In this document: positions 39,226 through 45,749 of the stretch, in pieces
Layout: every line of letters starts with the position of its first letter
Position numbering within the stretch: position 1 is the first letter of the stretch
Assembly: GCA_017525915.1 (NCBI GenBank)
Contig: JAFXSC010000016.1
Coordinates: 48,089 to 112,088, forward strand
DNA length: 64,000 nucleotides
Source: Ruminococcus sp.
GTDB lineage: Bacteria; Bacillota; Clostridia; Oscillospirales; Ruminococcaceae
Direction: 5' to 3'
The notes under the pieces: model-generated
The model's database searches: none
Told to the model about the DNA's origin: nothing
The model's input: only the letters and a program-made list of their open reading frames with translations
Position numbers and translations under genes: made by a program

Positions 39226-41595
39226 TTACATTTCCGTCTCAGCATCATCGCCATAACCTGAACCAAACAGCATTCTCTTCAGTCTTATGAGATCGAACAC
39301 ATTGACCCTGCCGTCACTGTTGAGGTCAGCAGCGGACCAGTTTTCGATTGCAGCATCAGGTGCGGCACGGAGCCACCTCTGGAGGAGTACAACGTCAGCA
39401 ACATTGAATTCGCCGTCATCGTTGCAGTCGCCGGCAACGACCTTCTCCTTGACCTGAACAAGGATAACGAACTGTTTTCCATTGGCATCTGCCACAGTTA
39501 TGACAGCATTTCCAATGCCCATTGCAGTGATAACACCCTTTGTTGAAACAATGGCGACCTCCTTGTTGCTCGACTTGTATGTCAGACCTGTGCCGTAAGC
39601 GCTGATCGTGTGCTTTGCCGTTTCGTAAAGCGTTACTTCATAAGGCGTAACAGAAAAAGTTATCTTTTTGCTGTCTTTGCTTCCCCTGCTGTTTGATGCA
39701 GTAACATAAGCAGTGTAGCTGCCTGCCTCTGTAAAGGACAGCATAAGCTTTCCGTCAGTCATTTTATGAGTTACTGCCTCGCCGTTTTCCATAGCAACGG
39801 ACAAGGTATAGGCTGTTGCAGAATCCGATTTTGCTGTAAATGTTATTGCTTCTCCGGTACGCACGGAAATCCTGCTGGATTCAAGCGTACTCGTTAAAGG
39901 TGCTTTCTGAAGCGGTACCAGCTCCCAGCGCTGACAGGATTTATCATTGGATTCCCACACCTGTACATTCGTATCATCAGCAGTTTTTGCTCCGGCAACA
40001 TCAAGGCAGTATCCGCTGCATTTTGCCTGAAGCTTATATCCGGTATCCGTTGAGGTTATAGACCAGAGCTGGGCGCTTGAAGTGTTGAGTGTCCACGCGC
40101 GGACATTGGCACCCATAATTGTGCTTGCACCGTCAACGTCCAGTCCGATATCCGCACCCTTCTGAGTTATTGAATAGAAGCCGTTATCCATATACTTTAC
40201 CGTCCAAGTATCACAGTCAGGGGGCAGCTTTCCTGCTGATGCAGTCCACATATGTACGTTGGTTCCCGAAGCAGCGGGACAGTCTCCGCCGTCAATGTCA
40301 AGGTAATAGTTATCCTTGAGTTTTGAGAAGATATAGTAATCTCCGTCGGGAACAGTCTGACCTGCACCCTTAGTCATCGCTGAGCCGACTTTCAGTTCAA
40401 GATCTGCTCCTCCGGCACTCGCAGAGTTCCCTGCCGCGTCCCATGCGTAGATATGCGTGATGTATCTTCCGTATTCATTGTTGTGCTGAGATACGGACAC
40501 ACGGTAAGAATAAGTATTTCCGCTGACCGAGGCATCATGCCAGATAAGGTCGTCCTGTCCGTTGTTTTCCGTCCATGTGGGGAACTGCACCTTGGTGACG
40601 CCTACATTGTCCGTAACGGTACACCTGACAGAGTATCCGGTTTTGTCGATGTCGTATACCTGTATATCCGAAATCACCGGAGCTTCAGTGTCATTTTGGG
40701 GAAGTATCTTATCGATCTCTGCGATTATAGCATTTCTGGTGGCAGGACCGACTATGCCGTCCGGTACCAGATCCTGAGAATTCTGGAAATTCGCAACGGC
40801 TGTCTCAGTTGCATCACCGAAGTCACCGTCAACACTGTCTGGACCGATGTCATATTTAAGCCAATGGCTCAGCGTATACTGCACCCAGCGAACACTGTCC
40901 CCTGTCATTCCGAGCTTAACAGTGCCGGCAGGACGAGGAAAGGGAGCGTATGGTTCATCATTCCGAGGAGTGGGTGGAATAATACTGCCGTCATAATTGG
41001 GCCTTTCAAATCCTATTACCGCTAAAAAGCCGCTTGAAGATAATGACTGATTTTGGTGCTGATAAACGCGATATCCACCGCCCGTATTACCACCAATTGA
41101 TGTAAACGTATTACTTGTAGAATCGTAGTCAACTACGATTTCAACATGTCCAGAGGAGCCATTCACTTCTTCGCCATCATAATAAACAATATCTCCTCTG
41201 GAAGGAGTAAACTGACCATTTATTACATATGATTTCGGATAATATGCACCGCCAAAATTCCCTGTTCCTGTTGATCCGCCCATATCTCCAGCCCATGCAT
41301 TCTTCTTTATAATGCTCTCCGGAATTCCTGCTTGCTGTGCACACCACCATATAAAAATCGCACACCATTCTGCGTTTGGTGTACCATACGCAACTCCATA
41401 CTTTGTGTAATTGTTGGATCCTTCCTGATAGCCTTCTTCGCCAAGGGCTACATTTACAATGTCATCCTGCTGCGATGCATATGCAGTGATATTACTTTTA
41501 GTCCAATTATTCACAGGGATAATAGATAAACAGGACAAAGAAAATACAGTGCATACAAAAGTGGTCAGAACTCGTTTTAGAATATTTGTTTTCAT
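39226..41595 (-). CDS. Secreted CHAP-domain peptidoglycan hydrolase with ricin-type lectin and dockerin
   Basis: This 789-residue protein has a signal peptide (about 1-40) and a CHAP amidase/endopeptidase domain (about 50-200: Cys in NAEWCAIFIWWC, His in GSSGHVEIVVDY). A peptidoglycan-binding domain nearly identical to that of the next gene, an Ig-like domain, a ricin-B trefoil (about 415-560, with YYLDIDGGDCPA, IGLDVDGA and YCLDVAGA motifs), a Big2-like region and a dockerin (GDCNDDGEFNVADVVLLQRW) follow. It should cleave peptidoglycan peptides or amide bonds while bound to carbohydrate. First gene of the two-gene hydrolase operon, with AAAGGAGGT before its ATG. Confidence 0.9.
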   Translation of the reverse strand: MKTNILKRVLTTFVCTVFSLSCLSIIPVNNWTKSNITAYASQQDDIVNVALGEEGYQEGSNNYTKYGVAYGTPNAEWCAIFIWWCAQQAGIPESIIKKNAWAGDMGGSTGTGNFGGAYYPKSYVINGQFTPSRGDIVYYDGEEVNGSSGHVEIVVDYDSTSNTFTSIGGNTGGGYRVYQHQNQSLSSSGFLAVIGFERPNYDGSIIPPTPRNDEPYAPFPRPAGTVKLGMTGDSVRWVQYTLSHWLKYDIGPDSVDGDFGDATETAVANFQNSQDLVPDGIVGPATRNAIIAEIDKILPQNDTEAPVISDIQVYDIDKTGYSVRCTVTDNVGVTKVQFPTWTENNGQDDLIWHDASVSGNTYSYRVSVSQHNNEYGRYITHIYAWDAAGNSASAGGADLELKVGSAMTKGAGQTVPDGDYYIFSKLKDNYYLDIDGGDCPAASGTNVHMWTASAGKLPPDCDTWTVKYMDNGFYSITQKGADIGLDVDGASTIMGANVRAWTLNTSSAQLWSITSTDTGYKLQAKCSGYCLDVAGAKTADDTNVQVWESNDKSCQRWELVPLQKAPLTSTLESSRISVRTGEAITFTAKSDSATAYTLSVAMENGEAVTHKMTDGKLMLSFTEAGSYTAYVTASNSRGSKDSKKITFSVTPYEVTLYETAKHTISAYGTGLTYKSSNKEVAIVSTKGVITAMGIGNAVITVADANGKQFVILVQVKEKVVAGDCNDDGEFNVADVVLLQRWLRAAPDAAIENWSAADLNSDGRVNVFDLIRLKRMLFGSGYGDDAETEM
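40735..40899 (-). repeat. 165-bp near-identical repeat shared by the two hydrolase genes, copy 2
   Basis: Partner of 38383-38547, encoding the same peptidoglycan-binding module in the CHAP gene. Confidence 0.85.
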
Positions 41596-41790
41596 TTCAA
41601 TACCTCCTTTGGTTTGCGCCCGCAGTCATCTCACAGCACACCACTGCGCGGCTTTATACTGACCGTGCTTATCGCACCGTTCCAATTTAATTGTAAACAT
41701 TTATACCGTAAAAATCAACAGTGATGCAAAATCAAATCAAAATCATACAAAAACAAATATCAGACTGTGAACAAATTGTTGATAATGCAG

Positions 41791-41823
41791 AAAAATAACC
41801 GTTAACACAAAATGTTAACGGTT
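41791..41823 (-). terminator. Terminator overlapping the histidine kinase stop codon
   Basis: Perfect 11-bp stem AACCGTTAACA / TGTTAACGGTT with a 5-base loop, followed on the minus strand by ATTTTT. The kinase stop codon (41815-41817) lies inside the stem. Confidence 0.85.
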
Positions 41824-43116
41824 TTTCTGTTCATCTTGGCCGACAGGCATGGTCATCAGTGCCGTGAAGGTCCCGCCGCTGATGTCCGTACTGAATGTAC
41901 CGTCGTATTTCCTGACGATACTGCGGATAATATCAAGACCGTAGCCCTTCCGCGAGCGCTTCTGCGGCTTGCCGCTGTCCGGCACAGTGTTTTCACATTT
42001 AAGGATAAAGTTTTCTCCGAACACCTTCGACTTCACTGAGATATGTCCGCTGCCGGAATCCCTTGCGGCTCGTATAGCGTTGTCCATAATATTCGAGAAA
42101 ATGCTGCAAAGCTCATAGTTATCGAACGGCAGCGCTTTGCAGCCGGACAGCATTACATCAGCCGCAATGCCGTTTTCCGCACACTCGTTCAGCTTCAGGG
42201 ACATTACAACGTTTACCGCCGGGACATCTGAATACACGCGCACCCCGACCTCGCTGTATTTTTCACGCAGAACTTCAAGGCTTTTCCGGGATTCCTCAAT
42301 GTCGTTTTCCGCGATGAGGTACTCGACCGTCTGTACCTGATTGCGTATATCATGTCGTATCTTTGCTGTTTCCTCATATCTGCGCTCGGCAAGCTCATAG
42401 AACTCCCGGGTCTGCTGTATATAGCTTTCCATTCCGGCGAGACGTTCCTCATCTCTGGTCTTTTCGACGCTGTGTTTCATCGCGTAATACAGCACTATCA
42501 GAAGAACGGTTATCATGCAGTGCGTCATCTGGTTTATAAAAACATCCTGCCTGTTCAGCTTGTCAGCGCCGTTCGTGTTGTAGAATATGGATATCGCGCT
42601 GAAAAATACTGCGACCAGTGCGCTTATCAGGCAGATAGACCTCATGCGCCGGAACGACTCGTCCCTTATCCTGAAAAGCAGCACAACGAGCACTGTCCAT
42701 GTGTAGTACAATTCAAGCGCAAGTATTGAGATGACCGTTTCGAGCTTATCCGCAGTCCCAAGGTCATGCGTGTCCACACCGTACACGGCTCGGACAATAA
42801 CGATAACAGTAAGCTCCGTAAGCAATGAAGCGGCTGTGACTGCGGTCAAAGAACGCAATTTCTGCCGCCATTTCCCTTCCGTCAACCACACGATGATAAC
42901 AAAGATACAGAGAGACTGCAATGTGCTGAGGATACTTTCACTTTCAGGCGGTCTTAGCACCGCAAATATCATAACGTTGAGGAAAGCACATACACTCAGG
43001 ATACAGAAATACGCTCCGAAAAAGCTCTTTTTCAGCTTAACGGTCTCATTTGCCGCGAATATGATGAGCGCTGACTGCACGAGCATGTTTACTGCATACG
43101 TTACCCAATAGCTCAT
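41815..43116 (-). CDS. GHKL-domain sensor histidine kinase
   Basis: This 433-residue protein has about six N-terminal membrane helices (to about 190), a coiled linker and a GHKL kinase core. The phospho-acceptor is in KIRHDIRNQVQTVEYLIAEN, the N box is SIFSNIMDNAIRAARDSG, and the G box is RKGYGLDIIRSIVRKYDG. This architecture matches AgrC-like sensors, which often detect peptides or cell-envelope cues. It is cotranscribed with the LytTR regulator upstream (4-base overlap). The signal is unknown. Confidence 0.88.
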   Translation of the reverse strand: MSYWVTYAVNMLVQSALIIFAANETVKLKKSFFGAYFCILSVCAFLNVMIFAVLRPPESESILSTLQSLCIFVIIVWLTEGKWRQKLRSLTAVTAASLLTELTVIVIVRAVYGVDTHDLGTADKLETVISILALELYYTWTVLVVLLFRIRDESFRRMRSICLISALVAVFFSAISIFYNTNGADKLNRQDVFINQMTHCMITVLLIVLYYAMKHSVEKTRDEERLAGMESYIQQTREFYELAERRYEETAKIRHDIRNQVQTVEYLIAENDIEESRKSLEVLREKYSEVGVRVYSDVPAVNVVMSLKLNECAENGIAADVMLSGCKALPFDNYELCSIFSNIMDNAIRAARDSGSGHISVKSKVFGENFILKCENTVPDSGKPQKRSRKGYGLDIIRSIVRKYDGTFSTDISGGTFTALMTMPVGQDEQKNR

Positions 43117-43817
43117 AGCAGACCTCCAAGATATTGGAAATAGCGGTCTCGTGTCTGAATGAATTTTCCCTGACTTATGGGGAGCTCCTTCCCGTCGGTA
43201 AGGGTGAACGCAAAACGCTTTATACCCTTGATATTATTCATATTGACAAAAAAACTGTGGTGGCAGCGTATGTAATAGTCGGGAAGCCTGCTTTCTGCCT
43301 CGCGCAGACTTATTCTGGCCTCGCCTTTAAGCACTTCGTCAGCACCGTAAAACAGAAGTCTGCGGTCACTGTTTTCGATATAGTATACCTCGCTCAGATC
43401 AATGTTGACGACAGCATTTTTAGATGCACGCAGAGTGATCATATCGGCAGCATCGTTCATACTCTTGCCTATCCACTCAATAACGTCACGGACGCTCTCA
43501 TCCTTGAAAGGTTTTACCAGGAAACCGACAGGCTGAGCCTTGAAGATCTTCTCACAGTATTCGGTGTATGCAGTGATGAAAACTATCCGGAGCTGAGGAT
43601 AGCGTTCTTTCAGCTCCACAGCGAAATTGATACCATTCGCTTCACTGAGACATATATCCATAAACACCGCATCTGTCCTGTTATCAATGAGCTCGCTTGC
43701 TTTTTCGCAGGTCTCTGTACATATAACAGAAGCTTTGCTGTCCGTATTCTTCTTTATCATCTTTTTCAGCAATTCAGATGCTGCAATGTCGTCATCACAA
43801 ATAACAGCTCTAAGCAC
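43113..43817 (-). CDS. LytTR-family response regulator
   Basis: This 234-residue regulator has a receiver domain (1-120: ICDDDIAASE acidic pair, phospho-Asp in DAVFMDICLSEANG, and FLVKPF) and a LytTR DNA-binding domain (about 130-230: VYYIENSDRRLLFYG and YYIRCHHSFFVNMNNIKGI). It pairs with the downstream kinase. I chose the GTG at 43817, since GAGGGAGCG precedes it and the receiver starts there, rather than an upstream in-frame start. It is transcribed from a captured tRNA-Leu promoter with a hairpin in the leader. Confidence 0.88.
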   Translation of the reverse strand: MLRAVICDDDIAASELLKKMIKKNTDSKASVICTETCEKASELIDNRTDAVFMDICLSEANGINFAVELKERYPQLRIVFITAYTEYCEKIFKAQPVGFLVKPFKDESVRDVIEWIGKSMNDAADMITLRASKNAVVNIDLSEVYYIENSDRRLLFYGADEVLKGEARISLREAESRLPDYYIRCHHSFFVNMNNIKGIKRFAFTLTDGKELPISQGKFIQTRDRYFQYLGGLL

Positions 43818-43860
43818 TGATATCGCTCCCTCTCTATAATGATGATTCGATAAAGCCAAA

Positions 43861-43885
43861 ACCGTTCCCACATCGTGAGAACGGT
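43861..43885 (-). promoter_or_regulatory. Leader hairpin of the response-regulator transcript
   Basis: Minus-strand RNA pairs ACCGTTCTCAC with GTGGGAACGGT around a 3-base loop; a U opposite a G is paired only on the minus strand. It lies 44 bases before the regulator start, in the position of an attenuator. It is one of three related hairpins (also 44530 and 44624). Confidence 0.6.
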
Positions 43886-43910
43886 TGTTTTTACACTATC
43901 ATAGCACAAT

Positions 43911-43947
43911 CCGAACCATACGCGTCTGCCAATTCCGCCATATCCGC
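43911..43947 (-). pseudogene. Truncated tRNA-Leu (5' 35 nt only)
   Basis: The minus strand repeats tRNA-Leu nucleotides 1-35 exactly (stopping within the anticodon loop) and then switches to unrelated sequence (GGATTGTGCTATGATAGTGT). No variable arm, T-arm or 3' acceptor strand is present, so no functional tRNA can form. Confidence 0.85.
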
Positions 43948-43974
43948 ATTGCTATAATATTATAGCACAAGTGC
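43913..43974 (-). repeat. 62-bp direct repeat, copy B
   Basis: Identical to 37019-37080. After it, the -35 box TGTCAA stays conserved (43982-43987) while the spacer has changed, keeping a 17-bp distance. Confidence 0.95.
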
Positions 43975-43987
43975 GGACGTTTGTCAA
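43959..43987 (-). promoter_or_regulatory. Captured tRNA-Leu promoter upstream of the response regulator
   Basis: Minus strand TTGACA, 17 bp, TATAAT: the tRNA-Leu promoter duplicate, intact although the tRNA it drives is truncated. It reads into the LytTR regulator 140 bases downstream. Confidence 0.75.
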
Positions 43988-44035
43988 GTATTTTTTATAA
44001 AAATCCAATCAATGGCTTCTCAGCAGGCTGCGGAA

Positions 44036-44488
44036 CTAATTAACCTCCCCCTCAAACATCTCACCGTCAACGATACGGACAGTACGTTCCGCCCACTTGG
44101 CAACATTGAGATCATGGGTTATCATAACGATAGTATTGCCCATTTCGTGGAGCTTAGTAAAAAGCTTCAGCACCTCAGTACCGCTGTTCTGGTCGAGCGC
44201 ACCGGTAGGCTCGTCAGCAAGGAGAAGTGAAGGCTTGCTGCAAAGAGCTCTTGCAATTGCAACTCTCTGACGCTGACCTCCTGAAAGCTCCGAGGGCTTA
44301 TGGTGTATACGGTCAGAGAGCCCGAGCATATCTACTATCTCCCGACATTCTTTCTCAGCCGATCTTCTGTCCTGTCCGCGCATAAGGAGAGGCATTATAA
44401 TGTTCTGCATAACGGAATAAGTCGGGATAAGGTGGTAATTCTGAAATATGAACCCTATCTCCTGATTGCGTATCCTTACAAGCTCGCG
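44036..44488 (-). pseudogene. MacB-type ABC ATPase lacking its N-terminus (no Walker A)
   Basis: About 150 residues match a MacB/LolD-like ATPase from the Q-loop region on: RNQEIGFIFQNYHLIPTYSV, the signature ELSGGQRQRVAIARALCSK, Walker B LLLADEPTGALDQN, the switch His in MITHDL, and a normal end. The first about 75 residues, including Walker A (GxxGxGKS), are missing; the frame upstream of about 44490 has no homology and no good start. It looks like a truncated remnant, not able to bind ATP alone. Next to it are hairpins and tRNA-like fragments, suggesting a recombination scar. Confidence 0.7.
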
Positions 44489-44529
44489 TTCCTTACACAC
44501 ATAGGAAAAGATACAGCAGTAAAACAATA

Positions 44530-44555
44530 AAGGTCCCACAAAAATGTGAGACCTT
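44530..44555 (-). terminator. Hairpin upstream of the truncated ABC ATPase
   Basis: Minus-strand stem AAGGTCTCACA / TGTGGGACCTT with one U-G pair. It is followed by TATTGTTTTAC. Related to the hairpins at 43861 and 44624. Confidence 0.55.
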
Positions 44556-44561
44556 AAAATA

Positions 44562-44599
44562 ACACTATCATAACGCAAGCCGAACCATATGCGTCTGCC
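44562..44599 (-). other. tRNA-Leu-like fragment fused to a -10-like sequence
   Basis: Minus strand GGCAGACGCATATGGTTCGG followed by CTTGCGTTATGATAGTGT, the same join seen at 43893-43930. The tRNA promoter part is missing here. With the copies at 37191 and 43911 this makes a small family of tRNA-Leu pieces. Confidence 0.55.
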
Positions 44600-44623
44600 G
44601 TCCCGGATAGCAGTATAAAGTCA

Positions 44624-44651
44624 GACCGTCCCCACATAAGTGAGAACGGTC
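44624..44651 (-). terminator. Hairpin terminator after the MacB-like gene
   Basis: Minus-strand 12-bp stem GACCGTTCTCAC / GTGGGGACGGTC with two U-G pairs and loop TTAT, 13 bases past the stop codon. It is followed by TGACTTTAT, a poor T-tract. Confidence 0.55.
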
Positions 44652-44663
44652 TCCCTTACTGTC

Positions 44664-45749
44664 TCAGCTGCCGTGTATCATCTTATTTATCCGGCATCTG
44701 AGCGCATATATCTTATCCGAAGCAAAGCGGAAAGCGGACTTTGACTTGCGCCTGAGCCACTTGTAAGCCTTAACTACGAGCCATACCGCAGTCAGTGCCG
44801 GTACAGCAAGAATTACCCTCCGCACTGAATACATCACCGACAGCTTGTGTTCTACGATGCGCGAGGCGTTCTCCCAGAATGGAAGTTTTACCGCCTCATT
44901 CCGCACACCGGAACGGCTGAGATCTTTCGCCGCCTTTACACGGACAGAGGAGGAAAACCTGTCCGTGTTGTTGACGATCATGGCATTGTCACCGTAGCTG
45001 CTGAACAGCTTCTCGACCGCGTTATACCCGAAATTCTCGACCGGGTCGGGTACTATAACCTCATAGCAGCTCACCCTCCGGAACTGCTCTCCGGTGTCGG
45101 TGAGCTTTTCCGCCATTTCGTATGGGATGTACATCTTAGGATAGTCCCCGGCGCACTCCCTCTCGTATTTTGTCCGGGGATCGTCCACAACTCCGGCAAC
45201 TCTGAGCTTCACGTTATTGACATAGATGCTCATTCCGGCGATGTTTTCAGAACCGTAGAGCCTGAAAGCGAGCGCCCGGTCGATGACCGCGCCGTCCTGC
45301 ATGATATCCTTGTCGCTGATGTAGTTTCCACTCAGAAGGTCAAAGCTACGGAACAGGAAAAACTCGCCACCTACCGCCGTAATATCAGCCGGAGCTGAAC
45401 TCATGCGGTCACAGTTCACCTGAAACCTTCCTACCGGGGAGCTGTAAGCGTCCGGGCAGAGCGTTTTTCCGTCCTCGGGATAGACCGCCGCGGCTTCAAG
45501 GGAACTGAGCAGAGCGAGCCTTACCGATATCACATTATCCCTGATAAATCCGGAATCGTCCGCGAAAAAGCAGCTCACCTGCGTACAGCCGCCCCTGCCC
45601 TGCGTCCAGCGGTCGGCAGCGTAGTTGTACCTCTGCGACCTTGCCAGTGAATCACCTATGAGCGTGAGAATGAGCGCCGCTGTGAGGACTGCAACATTTG
45701 CCGCCGCAAGGACGATGTGCCTTATCTTTATCTTCTTCATAACCTTCAT
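44664..45749 (-). CDS. MacB-like ABC permease-type membrane protein, shortened
   Basis: This 361-residue protein has an N-terminal membrane helix (about 10-32), a large extracytoplasmic domain with the MacB periplasmic-core pattern (FDLLSGNYISDKDIMQDGAV, then IDRALAFRLYGSENIAGMSI and VNNVKLRVAGVVDDPRTKYE), and only one clear C-terminal membrane helix (about 310-330). Typical MacB permeases have three there, so it looks like a truncated or specialised version. It overlaps the adaptor gene stop (ATGA), so the two form a unit, but the ATPase partner next door is damaged. Possibly uses an ATPase encoded elsewhere. Confidence 0.72.
   Translation of the reverse strand: MKVMKKIKIRHIVLAAANVAVLTAALILTLIGDSLARSQRYNYAADRWTQGRGGCTQVSCFFADDSGFIRDNVISVRLALLSSLEAAAVYPEDGKTLCPDAYSSPVGRFQVNCDRMSSAPADITAVGGEFFLFRSFDLLSGNYISDKDIMQDGAVIDRALAFRLYGSENIAGMSIYVNNVKLRVAGVVDDPRTKYERECAGDYPKMYIPYEMAEKLTDTGEQFRRVSCYEVIVPDPVENFGYNAVEKLFSSYGDNAMIVNNTDRFSSSVRVKAAKDLSRSGVRNEAVKLPFWENASRIVEHKLSVMYSVRRVILAVPALTAVWLVVKAYKWLRRKSKSAFRFASDKIYALRCRINKMIHGS

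Noticed and set aside
41596-41700. Possible riboswitch (cyclic dinucleotide type) before the CHAP-dockerin gene
   Set aside because: The leader has a GGGCGCAAACC segment, but is too short and lacks the conserved second stem and tetraloop receptor pattern.
44489-44578. N-terminal 30 codons of the ABC ATPase frame
   Set aside because: No homology, only a TTG to start, and it consists of the hairpin and tRNA-fragment region.
37000-44700. Calling an integrative element at tRNA-Leu
   Set aside because: The direct repeat is strong, but no integrase, excisionase or transfer gene is present in the segment, so I report only the repeat and its possible meanings.
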